A model generated the notes under the pieces. That model was not told the DNA's origin. It saw nothing but the letters and a program-made list of their open reading frames with translations, and searched no databases. This document shows, in pieces, positions 53,237-63,023 of a DNA stretch of 64,000 nt (positions are counted from its first letter, which is position 1; every line of letters begins with the position of its first letter). This DNA is from Sulfurimonadaceae bacterium. Its GTDB lineage: Bacteria; Campylobacterota; Campylobacteria; Campylobacterales; Sulfurimonadaceae. The position numbers and the translations under genes were made by a program. The stretch lies in assembly GCA_028683835.1 (NCBI GenBank), contig JAQUHB010000005.1:42187-106186 (forward strand), in the 5' to 3' direction.

Positions 53237-55950
53237 TGTTTAAAAACAAATTAGCTTATGAAGCAAGTGCGGGCAGCGGAAAGACATTTAATCTCGTCGT
53301 ACGCTATTTGAGTTTACTTTTTATGGGCGCATCCCCCTCAAGAGTTTTGGCACTGACATTTACGAACAAAGCCGCTTCAGAGATGCAAGAGCGCATAGTG
53401 GAAACTCTAAAAGATCTTGAAAATAGAGATGAACTTTTTGTTATCTGTGAAGTGACAGGTATTTCAAAAGAGCAGATTCTGTTTCAGAAAAAAGAGATTT
53501 TGGCGCAGTTTTTAAATGCGGATGTCAAGATCATGACGCTCGATAAGTTCTTTGCAAAGATTTTGAGAAAGTTCTCGCTTTACGCTGGACTCATGCCAAA
53601 CTTTACCACCTTCGCATCTCAGCATGAACAAAAACTTTTTGCAAGGTTCCTAGACGAGGTGAGTGTCGCTTCAAAAGATGAGACTCTTATAGACCTTTCT
53701 TTGATGATGGACAAGCGTGTCAGCGGAATTTTTTCACTTTTGAACGAACTCTATGCAAAACTCACAGAGATAAAAAAACTCTCCTTTACCTATGCGCCAT
53801 ACAAGGAGTATGAGAAAAAAGCGATGGAAGCGTTTTATAAAATACGTGAAATGGTGCTTACATGTAAGGATGCCTCAAGCACTGTCAAAAGTGCTGTCGA
53901 TGCCGAAGATTTTGAGAGTCTGTTATCAAAAGCGTGGCTTTCGCGAGACTCTCTAGACTACTCGACATTTAAAAAATGCTATCAGAGCGCGATGGATCAT
54001 GAGCTTTCAGTTGTCAAAGAGAACTGTGCGCTTACGATGCAAGCACGCGAACAGAGCTTTTTTAGCTCTTTATATGTCTTGCTCGACACCTATGTCAAGA
54101 GTAAAAAAGCGTTGGCAAAAGAGATCGGTGAACTCGGATTTGATGATATTTCAGCCCTCGTGCATGAACTGCTTACAAGCCGTGTAGACAGCGAATTTTT
54201 GTACTTCAGGCTTGATTCTAAGATAGAGCATATTTTACTCGATGAGTTTCAAGATACAAGCGTGCTTCAGTATGAGATTCTGCGTCCGCTTATCAAGGAG
54301 ATTACTTCAGGGCACGGTATTCACGAAAACGGAAGTTTCTTTTTTGTGGGCGACGTCAAACAGTCCATCTATAGATTTCGCGGAGGCGTGAGCGCGCTTT
54401 TTGACTTTGTAAGAGTGGACAATGATGTCGAAGTGGCTCCTTTGGTGGTCAATTATCGTTCACAAAAAGAGATCGTCAGTTTTGTTAACAGTGTATTTCG
54501 TGAAAAGATAAAAGGCTATAAAGACCAAAGCGTCAAAGAGAGTGCAAAAGGGGGCTATGTCGAGGTCATAAAAACCGATGATATCTTAGAAACAACGCTT
54601 ATAAAGGTACAAAAACTTATAGAGCTCGGCGCGGATATCAATGAGATAGCCATACTCAGTGCGACCAACGGCGATGGAGCGGAGATCGAAACACAACTGA
54701 GACAAAACAGTATCGAAGTAGTGACGGAGACCACGACAAAGCTGATCAATCAGGATGTTGTAAAAGCATTGATAGAGTATCTTAAATTTCTCTATTTTGG
54801 AGAAGAACTTTACAAACACAACTTTTTCGCGCTTCTTGGGCGTGAGGAGTTTGCCCTTGCAAAACAGGATGTCAGCGCATTTTCACTCAGAGAGATAGTC
54901 AAAGATGCTATTGACAGATATGCTCTATATGATGGCGAATTTCATCTACTTCGTTTTATGGAGATGCTTGGATCTTATGATGATATCGAGCAGTTTTTAT
55001 TTGAGTACGAGCGAGATGATACGACCGCCGCGGCTTCTGATTTAAACGGAGTGCGGGTCTTGACAGTCCATAAATCCAAAGGTTTAGAGTATGAACACGT
55101 TATTGTGATGGACAGACTTAAAAAAGCACCCGCTTCAAGAGCGCCGATCATTTACGAATATGAGGGGATCGAGCTTAAAAATATCTATCTTCGTATGAGC
55201 GGACGCGACGCACTTGATGCCTCGTATGCAAGAGCACTAGAAAAAGAGAAAGAACTCTCTGCAGAAGATAATCTCAATGCCTTGTATGTTGCCTTTACAA
55301 GAGCACGGGAAAATTTATTTATAGTGTCTAAAGAGAAAGATTCCACATTTACCCAGCTTGATTTAGCATCGGCAACTTATGGAACCTTGAATGTAAAGCT
55401 TCAAGAGGTAAAGAAAAAAGAACCAACAAAACCATTTCACTATAAAGCCCAATATTACGGAACGCAAAGCGATATTCTTGCCGTGGCAAAAGAGAGTGAA
55501 GAGGATCTTCGCGCGATAAACTTTGGCTTGGCACTGCATTATCATTTGGAAATGATGCACTCATTTGAGCCGATAAGTATACAAAAAGCTTACGGCGCGA
55601 TGCTTAATAGATACGGCTCACTTTTGGATGAAGAGGAGCTGATGAGCATTCAAAAACGAGTCAAGATGCTTTTAGAACATCAAGAGTTTTTGGCACTGAC
55701 CGATGGCGAGTGTATGCGGGAAAAAGCAATGCTCGTCAATGGTGAGCTTAGATATATGGATCTGCTTGTAAAGCGTGCAGATGGCGGATATAACATCATC
55801 GACTATAAAAGCTCTGAGCATCTGAGTGATCACCATGTAAAGCAAGTGAGAGGCTATATGAAAGCTGTTGAAAAGATTACATGTAAGGAAGTCAAAGGAG
55901 TTCTTTGTTATCTGCGAGAAGAGGGCATTGTGCTGAAAGTTGTAAACTGA
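53236..55950 (+). CDS. addA: AddA helicase-nuclease (RecB-like)
   Basis: A 904-residue UvrD-type helicase fused to a nuclease. Walker A is ASAGSGKTF (residues 10-18), helicase motifs II and III are LLDEFQDTS and FFVGDVKQSIYRFRGG, motif V/VI appear as VLTVHKSKGLEYEHVIVMD and LYVAFTRARENLF. The C-terminal nuclease has D856-Y-K858 in NIIDYKSSEH. With AddB it resects double-strand ends for RecA loading. The start is ATG 53236; an in-frame TTG one codon earlier is less likely. TTACATGTAA sites lie at 53858 and 55877. Confidence 0.93.
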   Translation: MFKNKLAYEASAGSGKTFNLVVRYLSLLFMGASPSRVLALTFTNKAASEMQERIVETLKDLENRDELFVICEVTGISKEQILFQKKEILAQFLNADVKIMTLDKFFAKILRKFSLYAGLMPNFTTFASQHEQKLFARFLDEVSVASKDETLIDLSLMMDKRVSGIFSLLNELYAKLTEIKKLSFTYAPYKEYEKKAMEAFYKIREMVLTCKDASSTVKSAVDAEDFESLLSKAWLSRDSLDYSTFKKCYQSAMDHELSVVKENCALTMQAREQSFFSSLYVLLDTYVKSKKALAKEIGELGFDDISALVHELLTSRVDSEFLYFRLDSKIEHILLDEFQDTSVLQYEILRPLIKEITSGHGIHENGSFFFVGDVKQSIYRFRGGVSALFDFVRVDNDVEVAPLVVNYRSQKEIVSFVNSVFREKIKGYKDQSVKESAKGGYVEVIKTDDILETTLIKVQKLIELGADINEIAILSATNGDGAEIETQLRQNSIEVVTETTTKLINQDVVKALIEYLKFLYFGEELYKHNFFALLGREEFALAKQDVSAFSLREIVKDAIDRYALYDGEFHLLRFMEMLGSYDDIEQFLFEYERDDTTAAASDLNGVRVLTVHKSKGLEYEHVIVMDRLKKAPASRAPIIYEYEGIELKNIYLRMSGRDALDASYARALEKEKELSAEDNLNALYVAFTRARENLFIVSKEKDSTFTQLDLASATYGTLNVKLQEVKKKEPTKPFHYKAQYYGTQSDILAVAKESEEDLRAINFGLALHYHLEMMHSFEPISIQKAYGAMLNRYGSLLDEEELMSIQKRVKMLLEHQEFLALTDGECMREKAMLVNGELRYMDLLVKRADGGYNIIDYKSSEHLSDHHVKQVRGYMKAVEKITCKEVKGVLCYLREEGIVLKVVN

Positions 55951-56001
55951 AAATAATCCTTTTATAAAACTTAAATTAAGTTACTTATAAGTTTATACAG
56001 C

Positions 56002-56007
56002 TATAAT
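56002..56007 (+). promoter_or_regulatory. Probable -10 element of rplM-rpsI
   Basis: TATAAT in GCTATAATTTCGC, 32 bases before rplM, in the 88-base gap after addA. Confidence 0.6.
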
Positions 56008-56038
56008 TTCGCACTTTAATTCGACGAAAGGTTCGAGA

Positions 56039-56461
56039 ATGAAATTTACAAAAATTGCAACTCCTGAACAAATCGATCAAAAATGGGTTTTGATTGATGC
56101 TGAAGGGAAGACATTTGGGCGTATCGTAACTGAGATCGCTACTCGTCTTCGTGGAAAAGATAAACCATGTTATACACCAAACATTGATTGTGGTGATTTC
56201 GTGGTAGTAGTAAATGCTTCTAAAGCAGTATTCAAAGGTGCTGGTAAAATCGCTAGCAAAGAATATTTTACTCACAGTGGATACTTCGGTTCTACAAAAA
56301 GCGTTAAAATGACTGAACTTTTAGACAACAATCCTGAGAAACTATTTAGATTAGCAACTCGCGGTATGTTACCAAAAACAAAACTTGGTGCTAAAATGAT
56401 CAAAAAGCTAAAAGTTTATGCAGGTGCGGAACATCCTCACTCTGCTCAACTATCGAAGTAA
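56039..56461 (+). CDS. rplM: 50S ribosomal protein L13
   Basis: A 140-residue L13. Typical segments are KWVLIDAEGKTFGRIVTEIA near the start, GDFVVVVNASK, SGYFGSTKSVKM and the C-terminal AVRGMLPK-type stretch (ATRGMLPKTKLG) and YAGAEHPHSAQ. It binds 23S rRNA early in assembly. It forms the usual rplM-rpsI pair, 10 bases apart, with the promoter upstream and a terminator after rpsI. Confidence 0.98.
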   Translation: MKFTKIATPEQIDQKWVLIDAEGKTFGRIVTEIATRLRGKDKPCYTPNIDCGDFVVVVNASKAVFKGAGKIASKEYFTHSGYFGSTKSVKMTELLDNNPEKLFRLATRGMLPKTKLGAKMIKKLKVYAGAEHPHSAQLSK

Positions 56462-56471
56462 GGAGATATAG

Positions 56472-56864
56472 ATGGCTAACAGAATATACGCAACAGGACG
56501 CCGTAAGTCTTCAATAGCAAAAGTATGGTTGACTCCAGGTACAGGTAAAATCACAATCAACGGTCTTTCACTAGACGCATGGTTGGGTGGACTTGAAGCG
56601 AAAAAACTTCGTGTAAAACAACCTTTATCATTAACAAAACAAGATACATCAGTTGATATCGTAGCTACTACTTTAGGTGGTGGTTTTGGTGGTCAATCAG
56701 ATGCACTACGTCACGGTATCTCTCGTGCACTAGTAAAATTTGATGCATCTTTCAGAGCTATTTTGAAACCAGAAGGTATGATGACTCGTGATGCTCGTAC
56801 AGTAGAACGTAAAAAGCCAGGTCTCAGAAAAGCACGCCGTTCACCTCAATTCAGCAAACGTTAA
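56472..56864 (+). CDS. rpsI: 30S ribosomal protein S9
   Basis: A 130-residue S9. The start [14 protein letters not shown], central [19 protein letters not shown] and the basic C-terminal tail ending in SPQFSKR are hallmarks; the tail reaches the P-site tRNA. A strong ribosome binding site (AAGGAGAT) precedes ATG 56472. It is the last gene of the unit. Confidence 0.98.
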   Translation: MANRIYATGRRKSSIAKVWLTPGTGKITINGLSLDAWLGGLEAKKLRVKQPLSLTKQDTSVDIVATTLGGGFGGQSDALRHGISRALVKFDASFRAILKPEGMMTRDARTVERKKPGLRKARRSPQFSKR

Positions 56865-56872
56865 TCGTTTTT

Positions 56873-56905
56873 ATGGAAAAAACCCTTGGGTTTTTCCATA
56901 TTTTT
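56873..56905 (+). terminator. Rho-independent terminator of rplM-rpsI
   Basis: ATGGAAAAAACCC (56873-56885) pairs with GGGTTTTTCCAT (56888-56899) with one bulged base, followed by a T run (56901-56905). Confidence 0.85.
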
Positions 56906-56947
56906 CTTCTCAAATATTTTTCAAAACTTTCTTCAACATTTCCCTGA

Positions 56948-56953
56948 TATAAT
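56948..56953 (+). promoter_or_regulatory. Probable -10 element of the peptide-binding protein gene
   Basis: TATAAT in TGATATAATTGCCC, 18 bases before the ATG at 56972. Confidence 0.5.
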
Positions 56954-56971
56954 TGCCCAAAAAGATTCTTT

Positions 56972-58477
56972 ATGCGCTATTTTTATTTATTACTAATTTT
57001 TGTTTCCTTGCATGCTTCCACTTTGCACTTGGCAACCTCTACAAATCCCTCAAGACTCAATCCTCTTTTAGCGACAGACTCTTCTTCGGCTGAGATAAGT
57101 GATTTTATTTTTAATGCGCTTGTGAAATATGACAAAGATTCTTCTACTGTTATCGGTGATCTTGCAGAGAGCTTTAAGTATGAGAATAACACAACACTTA
57201 TCTTTAAACTTCGCCCAAATATTAAGTGGCAAGATGGTGTAAAATTCACTTCAAAAGATGTGGTCTTTACCTACAATCTTATCAACTCCAAAGATGTCAT
57301 CTCCCCTTATACGGCAGAATTTCGCATGGTAAAAAGCGTAGAAGCTTTGGATGAGGAAACCATCAAAGTAGTCTATAAAAAGCCCTATTTTAAAGCGCTT
57401 GAAACGTGGATGATGGGAATTTTGCCAGAACATATTTTAAAGAATGAAAAAAATCTGATGAGTGCATCTTTTAACACCCATCCAATCGGAACGGGTGCTT
57501 ATAAACTCACCCAGCTTGAGCACTCAAAAGATATTATTTTAAGTGCCAATGAGAACTATTTTTTAGGTAAACCCAAGATAGATACGATTATTTTTCATGT
57601 GATCCCTGATCCGATGACACGCTTTTTGATGCTCAAATCTGCCAAAATAGATGTTGGCTCACTTGGTGCAATGGAGTATGAGCGGCAGCTTGATAAAGAT
57701 TTCTTTACAAAATTTAACAAGTATGAAGATATCGCTCATGCCTATACCTATCTTGGTTTCAATCTTCGCAATAAAAAGTTTCAAGACCCTCGCGTTAGAG
57801 AAGCACTCTCACTTGCAATCAATAGAGATGAGCTGGTAAAAATACTTTTTTTAGGTCACGGCCGAGTATGTACAGGGCCATTTTTACCTACAGGCGCGGC
57901 ATTTAACAAAGATGTAAAAGCACCCAAGCAAAACATCCAAAAAGCAAAAGAGCTTTTAAAGCAGGCCGGATATGATGAAAAACATCCTCTTTCCTTTGAG
58001 ATTGCTACATCAAACTCTGATTCTATCCGTCCTTATGCCGCAGAGATCATGCAGTATCAGCTTCAAAAAGTAGGCGTGCATGTAAGCCTTCGTATCATGG
58101 AGTGGCAGGCGTTTTTAAATACGGTCGTTTTTCCTAGAAAGTTTGAGACGGTACTTCTTGGCTGGTCACTCTCTTCGACGCCTGATCCCTATCTTTTGTG
58201 GCACAGTGACAACGACAAAGCTGGCGGATTTAATTTTATCGGGTATCATAACAAAAAAGTTGATAGAGAGATTGAAGTGATGCAAGACAGCGTAGGTACG
58301 AAGCAGCTTTCCAAACTTTGGAAAACTATCTTTGCAGATATCGTCGCAGATAATGCCTATCTGTTTTTATTCATTCCAAATGATATCAGTGTTGCAAATA
58401 AAAAAATAAAAAATATTGTACCAAGCCCGAGCGGTATTTGGTACAACTATAAAGATTGGGAGATTACAAATGAATAA
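56972..58477 (+). CDS. Extracellular solute-binding protein, family 5 (peptide/nickel type)
   Basis: A 501-residue periplasmic binding protein with a signal peptide (MRYFYLLLIFVSLHAS). Family 5 features are NPSRLNPLLATDSSSAEISD, WQDGVKFTSKDVVFTYNLI, TYLGFNLRNKKFQDPRVREA and ALSLAINRDELVKI. Members feed peptides, nickel-chelates or other small solutes to an ABC transporter. No permease or ATPase genes are adjacent; the next gene, a methyltransferase, overlaps its 3' end by eight bases. The ligand is unknown. Confidence 0.9.
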   Translation: MRYFYLLLIFVSLHASTLHLATSTNPSRLNPLLATDSSSAEISDFIFNALVKYDKDSSTVIGDLAESFKYENNTTLIFKLRPNIKWQDGVKFTSKDVVFTYNLINSKDVISPYTAEFRMVKSVEALDEETIKVVYKKPYFKALETWMMGILPEHILKNEKNLMSASFNTHPIGTGAYKLTQLEHSKDIILSANENYFLGKPKIDTIIFHVIPDPMTRFLMLKSAKIDVGSLGAMEYERQLDKDFFTKFNKYEDIAHAYTYLGFNLRNKKFQDPRVREALSLAINRDELVKILFLGHGRVCTGPFLPTGAAFNKDVKAPKQNIQKAKELLKQAGYDEKHPLSFEIATSNSDSIRPYAAEIMQYQLQKVGVHVSLRIMEWQAFLNTVVFPRKFETVLLGWSLSSTPDPYLLWHSDNDKAGGFNFIGYHNKKVDREIEVMQDSVGTKQLSKLWKTIFADIVADNAYLFLFIPNDISVANKKIKNIVPSPSGIWYNYKDWEITNE

Positions 58478-59069
58478 AGAAAACCGTTTTGATAAAAGTG
58501 CAGAAACTTGGGATACATCAGATACAAGGGTGATGCTTGCGCAAAATATTTATGAGGCTATAGTGAAAAATATAGAACTGCGTCAAGATATGGAAATGAT
58601 CGATTTTGGTGCTGGAACAGGACTTTTAAGTCGTAATATTGCTTTACATGTAAAAAGTCTTTTAGGCGTAGATACTTCAAGTGGAATGCTTGCAAAACTT
58701 GATGAACTAGGACGTGAAAACATTAACACTTTACATATTGATATTTGTGCGTATGAAACACAGATAAAGTATGATGGAATTGTTAGTTCTATGACAATGC
58801 ATCACGTCCAAAACTTAGATCTTTTATTCACAAAAATGAATGAACTTTTAAAAGAGGGCGGATTTGTTGCCATTGCCGATTTAATGAGCGAAGATGGGAC
58901 ATTCCATAATGATAACGATGGAGTACATCACTTTGGATTTGATGAAGATGAGCTTATTGAATTAGCTCAAAAACATGGATTCTCAGATGTGAAATATCAA
59001 AGAATTTTTGATGTCAACAAAGAGGGCAAAGAGCCGTATGGCATCTTTTTATTAACGGCAAAAAAATGA
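58470..59069 (+). CDS. Class I SAM-dependent methyltransferase
   Basis: A 199-residue soluble methyltransferase. The SAM-binding motif I is MIDFGAGTGLLSRNIA (about residues 40-55), the acidic residue after strand 2 is in LGVDTSSGML, and MTMHHVQNLDLLF marks the central strand region. Small-molecule methylation is likely but the substrate is unknown. The start is ATG 58470 within the 3' end of the binding protein gene, with GGGAGATTAC upstream; longer in-frame starts lie deep in that gene. It overlaps the HAD gene by four bases and holds a TTACATGTAA site at 58644-58653. Confidence 0.85.
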   Translation: MNKENRFDKSAETWDTSDTRVMLAQNIYEAIVKNIELRQDMEMIDFGAGTGLLSRNIALHVKSLLGVDTSSGMLAKLDELGRENINTLHIDICAYETQIKYDGIVSSMTMHHVQNLDLLFTKMNELLKEGGFVAIADLMSEDGTFHNDNDGVHHFGFDEDELIELAQKHGFSDVKYQRIFDVNKEGKEPYGIFLLTAKK

Positions 59070-59695
59070 CCATACTTTTTGATCTTGACGGTACGCTTAT
59101 AGACTCAACCGAAGCTATTTTAGAGAGTTTTCATAACTCGTATGATGTATTTAAGATGACCCATCCAAGCGATGAGGAGATTAAACTTCTTATCGGACAT
59201 CCACTCGATGTGATGTATGCTTCACTTGGGGTAGAAGGGCAAAAAGTTTGGGAGATGGTTAATACTTACAAACAACATTACAGAAAGATTTCAACTCAAA
59301 AAACAGAGCTTCTTCCCTTTGCAAAAGAAGCTGTTGAACTTGCAAGTAAAAATGCAAGACTTGGTATTGTGACAACAAAGACCGGAAGATATTCTAAAAT
59401 TTTAATGGAGCATTTTGAGTTGATGCAACACTTTGAAGTTTTGATAGGACGAGAAGATGTCCAAAATCCAAAACCGCATCCAGAACCTATCAATAAAGCG
59501 ATCGATTTCTTAAAGGTAAAAAAAGAGGATTGCTGGATGATAGGAGATACAAGAATGGATCTTATATCTGCAAAAAGTGCAGGTATCAAAAGTGCAGCAG
59601 TAGTAAGTGAATATGAGCTTTTAGAGGAGCTGAGAAAACATACAGATATAATTAAAACAAATGCTTTAGAAGCAGTACAGAGCATCCTAAAATAG
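59066..59695 (+). CDS. HAD-family phosphatase (Gph-like)
   Basis: A 209-residue HAD hydrolase. Motif I is FDLDGTLIDSTEA (nucleophile Asp at residue 6), motif II TTKTGRYS region, motif III Lys in NPKPHPEPINKAI, motif IV MIGDTRMDLISAKSAG. The size and cap arrangement fit phosphoglycolate phosphatase or a pyrophosphatase PpaX-like enzyme; the precise substrate is not clear. It overlaps the methyltransferase by four bases and ends an operon of three. Confidence 0.88.
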   Translation: MTILFDLDGTLIDSTEAILESFHNSYDVFKMTHPSDEEIKLLIGHPLDVMYASLGVEGQKVWEMVNTYKQHYRKISTQKTELLPFAKEAVELASKNARLGIVTTKTGRYSKILMEHFELMQHFEVLIGREDVQNPKPHPEPINKAIDFLKVKKEDCWMIGDTRMDLISAKSAGIKSAAVVSEYELLEELRKHTDIIKTNALEAVQSILK

Positions 59696-59825
59696 GTAGA
59701 TATCACACAGTTGTATCACCTTAACAAACAACATCAAGAAAACAAGCTATATTTAAGAGCAACTTTCATAAAATACATCAAACGTAAGATAATTCTTTTG
59801 GAATTTTAATTTTTAGGGAGACTTT

Positions 59826-60383
59826 ATGCTAGAAATCAGATGGCACAGCCGTGCGGGACAGGGTGCTGTTACTGGGGCAAAAGGTTTAGCGGATGTTGTT
59901 GCGACAACGGGGAAAGATGTGCAAGCTTTTGCATTTTACGGATCTGCTAAGCGTGGGGCAGCGATGACTGCCTATAACCGTGTTGATGATCAACCGATTA
60001 TGAATCATGAAAAATATATGAGACCGGATTACGTATTTGTTATAGATCCAGCTTTAGTTTACACGACTGATGTAACCATTAATGACAAAGATAATACAGT
60101 TTATATCATTACCACGCATATGAGCAAAGAGGAGCTTATCGCTTCTCAACCAAGACTTGAGGGGAAAAAAGTCTATACGGTAGATTGTATTAAAATAGCT
60201 CAAGAAACTATTGGTCGTGCGATTCCAAATACACCAATGCTTGGTGCATTTATGAAGATTTCTAAAATGTATGATATAGAGTTTTTTAAAGATAACATGG
60301 TACGTATTTTAGGTAAATTACCTCAAAAAATCATCGATGCAAATATGTTGGCTATTCAACGTGCATATGATGAAGTGAAATAA
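59826..60383 (+). CDS. porC: Pyruvate:ferredoxin oxidoreductase gamma subunit
   Basis: A 185-residue subunit. The start IRWHSRAGQGAVTGAKGLAD is the family hallmark, with AFAFYGSAKRGAAMTAYNR following. In the four-subunit enzyme it contacts the TPP-binding parts and helps bind coenzyme A. A long gap (130 bases) with a -10-like GATAAT (59788-59793) and the strong ribosome binding site AGGGAGAC make it the first gene of porCDAB. The order gamma-delta-alpha-beta matches Helicobacter porCDAB rather than the oorDABC order of 2-oxoglutarate oxidoreductase. Confidence 0.93.
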   Translation: MLEIRWHSRAGQGAVTGAKGLADVVATTGKDVQAFAFYGSAKRGAAMTAYNRVDDQPIMNHEKYMRPDYVFVIDPALVYTTDVTINDKDNTVYIITTHMSKEELIASQPRLEGKKVYTVDCIKIAQETIGRAIPNTPMLGAFMKISKMYDIEFFKDNMVRILGKLPQKIIDANMLAIQRAYDEVK

Positions 60384-60390
60384 GGAGCGA

Positions 60391-60807
60391 ATGATGGCAA
60401 ATAAAGGATGGGATGAATTCGAAATTGGCGCAATGCTTCGTTCGTTTGATGGGGTTATACCTAATATTTCGACTGTACATCAAGAAGACAGAGCATATTC
60501 TGCTAGTAACTCGTTTACTGCGAGTGTTGCTGACTGGCGTATAGAAAAACCAGTTTTCAACAAAGATTACTGTATAGATTGTCAATTCTGTTGGATCTAC
60601 TGTCCAGATATCTCAATTATCTCTCGTGATAAAAAGATGATCGGCGTAGATATGGATCACTGTAAAGGATGCGGGATCTGTGTTGAGGTTTGTCCTACAA
60701 ATCCAAAATCACTTTTAATGTATTCAGAACAAGTAGATGAAGAAGAAGCATTGGCTGCGTGGCCTGCAAAAGACACAAGTAAAGCTGATAGTAAGGGAGA
60801 TGAATAA
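60391..60807 (+). CDS. porD: Pyruvate:ferredoxin oxidoreductase delta subunit (2[4Fe-4S])
   Basis: A 138-residue ferredoxin-like subunit with two [4Fe-4S] motifs, CIDCQFCWIYCPD and CKGCGICVEVCPTNP. It moves electrons from the TPP enzyme to an external ferredoxin or flavodoxin. Either ATG 60391 or 60394 may be used; AAGGAGC lies a few bases upstream. The acidic C-terminus (residues after about 115) is an extension. Its stop overlaps the porA start by one base (TAATG). Confidence 0.93.
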   Translation: MMANKGWDEFEIGAMLRSFDGVIPNISTVHQEDRAYSASNSFTASVADWRIEKPVFNKDYCIDCQFCWIYCPDISIISRDKKMIGVDMDHCKGCGICVEVCPTNPKSLLMYSEQVDEEEALAAWPAKDTSKADSKGDE

Positions 60808-62030
60808 TGGCATTTGATAAACTAGAATTACGTGATATCGAAGTTTGGGATGGTAACTTTGCTGCTGCTCAAGCTTTGAGACAGTGTCAAATTGATGTTG
60901 TTGCTGCATACCCGATTACGCCATCAACTCCTATTGTTGAGGGTTATGCTAAGTTTTTAGCTGATGGTTATGTCGAGGGTGAATTTGTTATGGTTGAGTC
61001 TGAACATGCTGCAATGTCAGGATGTATTGGTGCTGCTGCAGCTGGTGGACGTGTTGCAACTGCAACTTCGTCTCAAGGTTTTGCTCTTATGGTTGAGACG
61101 TTATATCAGGCTTCTGGTATGCGTTTACCAATCGTTCTTAATGTTGTAAACCGTGCGCTTGCTGCTCCACTAAACGTAAATGGTGACCACTCAGATATGT
61201 ATCTTGGTCGTGACAGCGGTTGGATTCAGCTTGATGCTTACAATCCTCAAGAAGCGTACGATTTAAACTTTATTGCTTTTAAAGTAGCAGAAGATCATGA
61301 TGTACGCCTCCCATGTATGGTTCACCAAGATGGTTTCATGACTTCTCACACTGCACAGGGTGTAAAAACTTTAGATGATGACAGTGCATACGGTTTTGTA
61401 GGTGAATTTCAACCGATGAATGATATGTTGGATCTTGACAATCCGGTAACACATGGTGTTCAAACTGAAGAAGATTGGCATTTTGAGCACAAAGCTCGTC
61501 AGCACAGAGATTTGATGTTAAATGTTGCTCCAAAAATTCAAGCAGCATTTGATGCATTTGAAAAACTTTCAGGCCGTAAATATAATATGGTAGAAAAATA
61601 TGAGATGGAAGATGCAGATGTTGCTGTTGTATGTATGGGAACATCTGTTGAAACTGCTCGTGAAGTAGCATTAGAGATGAGAAAAGAGGGAATTAAAGCT
61701 GGTGTCGTAGGTATTCGTGTATTTAGACCTTTCCCATTCATGGAAATTGCAGCAGCTTTAAAAGATATTAAAGCGATTGCTACACTTGATCGTTCATCTC
61801 CAAACGGTGCTGCAGGTATGCTTTTCAATGAGATCGCAGGTGCACTTTTCAATACAGATACAAAAGCATTGCTTTCAGGTTATGTTTATGGTTTAGGCGG
61901 TCGTGACCTTACTAAAGCTCATTTAAGAGATCTTTACAAAGAGCTTCAGGCAAACGTTGATGCTGGCAAAGTGACAACTCAACTACAACAGTTTATCGGC
62001 GTTCGTGGTCCGAAACTGGCATTTTTATAG
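60807..62030 (+). CDS. porA: Pyruvate:ferredoxin oxidoreductase alpha subunit
   Basis: A 407-residue subunit with the pyrimidine-binding TPP domain. Conserved parts are AAYPITPSTPIVEGYAKFLA, the catalytic region VESEHAAMSGCIGAAAAGG, RVATATSSQGFALM, and domain 3 with VAVVCMGTSVETAREVA. It acts with PorB to decarboxylate pyruvate to acetyl-CoA and CO2 reversibly, using ferredoxin; this is the main route in Campylobacterota and can run in reverse for carbon fixation with the reductive TCA cycle (inference for this organism). Confidence 0.94.
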   Translation: MAFDKLELRDIEVWDGNFAAAQALRQCQIDVVAAYPITPSTPIVEGYAKFLADGYVEGEFVMVESEHAAMSGCIGAAAAGGRVATATSSQGFALMVETLYQASGMRLPIVLNVVNRALAAPLNVNGDHSDMYLGRDSGWIQLDAYNPQEAYDLNFIAFKVAEDHDVRLPCMVHQDGFMTSHTAQGVKTLDDDSAYGFVGEFQPMNDMLDLDNPVTHGVQTEEDWHFEHKARQHRDLMLNVAPKIQAAFDAFEKLSGRKYNMVEKYEMEDADVAVVCMGTSVETAREVALEMRKEGIKAGVVGIRVFRPFPFMEIAAALKDIKAIATLDRSSPNGAAGMLFNEIAGALFNTDTKALLSGYVYGLGGRDLTKAHLRDLYKELQANVDAGKVTTQLQQFIGVRGPKLAFL

Positions 62031-62039
62031 GAGATTCTT

Positions 62040-62996
62040 ATGAGTGAAATGAAAAAAATTAAAAACTTAAAAGAGTTTTCAACATCAGCGGATCGTTTCG
62101 AGGGTGCAAACCTTCTTTGTCCGGGATGTGCACACTCTATCATTGTTCGTGAAGTCTTAAATGCGACAAACGATGATCTTATCCTTTCTGCATCTACGGG
62201 ATGTTTAGAAGTTTGTACTGCGGTCTATCCATACACTTCATGGGATGCTTCTTGGATCCACATTGGTTTTGAAAATGGTTCTACTGCAGTTGCAGGTGCT
62301 GAGTCAATGTATAAAGCACTTAAAACTAAAGGTCGTCTAAAACAGCCAGATCGTAAACCGAAGTTTGTATCATTTGCAGGTGATGGTGCTTCATACGATA
62401 TCGGTTTTCAGTGGATTTCTGGTTGTATGGAACGTGGTCACACTATGATGCACGTTGTTCTTGATAACGAAGTATATGCAAATACAGGTGGACAACGTTC
62501 ATCTTCTACGCCTATCGGTTCAAGCGCTACAACTTCACCTGCTGGTCGTAAAAGCTACGGTGAGAAGAAAAATAAAAAAGATATGGTCTCCATCATGGCT
62601 TCTCATGGTATCCCATATGCAGCACAAGTCTCTCCAAACAAATGGAAAGATATGGTCAAAAAGATTCAACATGGTCTTAGTGTTGAGGGACCATCTTTTA
62701 TCAATGCTATCTCTGCTTGTACAACTGAGTGGAAATTTGATCCTAAAGATACTATGGCGATTACGGATTTGGCGACAGATTCTCTTGTATTTCCATTGTA
62801 TGAGATCATCGACGGTCATGAGCTAAACATCACTTACCGTCCTAAAAATGTTGTTCCTGTTGAGGAATATCTTGCAGCTCAAGGGCGTTTTAAACACCTT
62901 TTTAAAGATGAGTACAAGTATCTTATCAAAGAGTGGCAAGAACGTGTAGATGCTCAATGGGCATATCTACAACGCCGTGAAGAAGCTCGCGTTTAA
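62040..62996 (+). CDS. porB: Pyruvate:ferredoxin oxidoreductase beta subunit
   Basis: A 318-residue subunit that binds TPP and a [4Fe-4S] cluster. Cluster cysteines are in CPGCAHSIIVREVL and STGCLEVC; the TPP/Mg site is FAGDGASYDIGFQWISG...DNEVYANTGGQRSSSTP. It ends the por operon and is followed by a run of inverted repeats. All expected cysteines are present. Confidence 0.95.
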   Translation: MSEMKKIKNLKEFSTSADRFEGANLLCPGCAHSIIVREVLNATNDDLILSASTGCLEVCTAVYPYTSWDASWIHIGFENGSTAVAGAESMYKALKTKGRLKQPDRKPKFVSFAGDGASYDIGFQWISGCMERGHTMMHVVLDNEVYANTGGQRSSSTPIGSSATTSPAGRKSYGEKKNKKDMVSIMASHGIPYAAQVSPNKWKDMVKKIQHGLSVEGPSFINAISACTTEWKFDPKDTMAITDLATDSLVFPLYEIIDGHELNITYRPKNVVPVEEYLAAQGRFKHLFKDEYKYLIKEWQERVDAQWAYLQRREEARV

Positions 62997-63023
62997 TAAA
63001 AGCTTCTAGCTTCACAGTGCCTT

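Noticed and set aside
50888..55950. AddB-AddA as part of a defence island
   Set aside because: These are the housekeeping double-strand break repair enzymes of the group and sit in a conserved gene order after the cco cluster.
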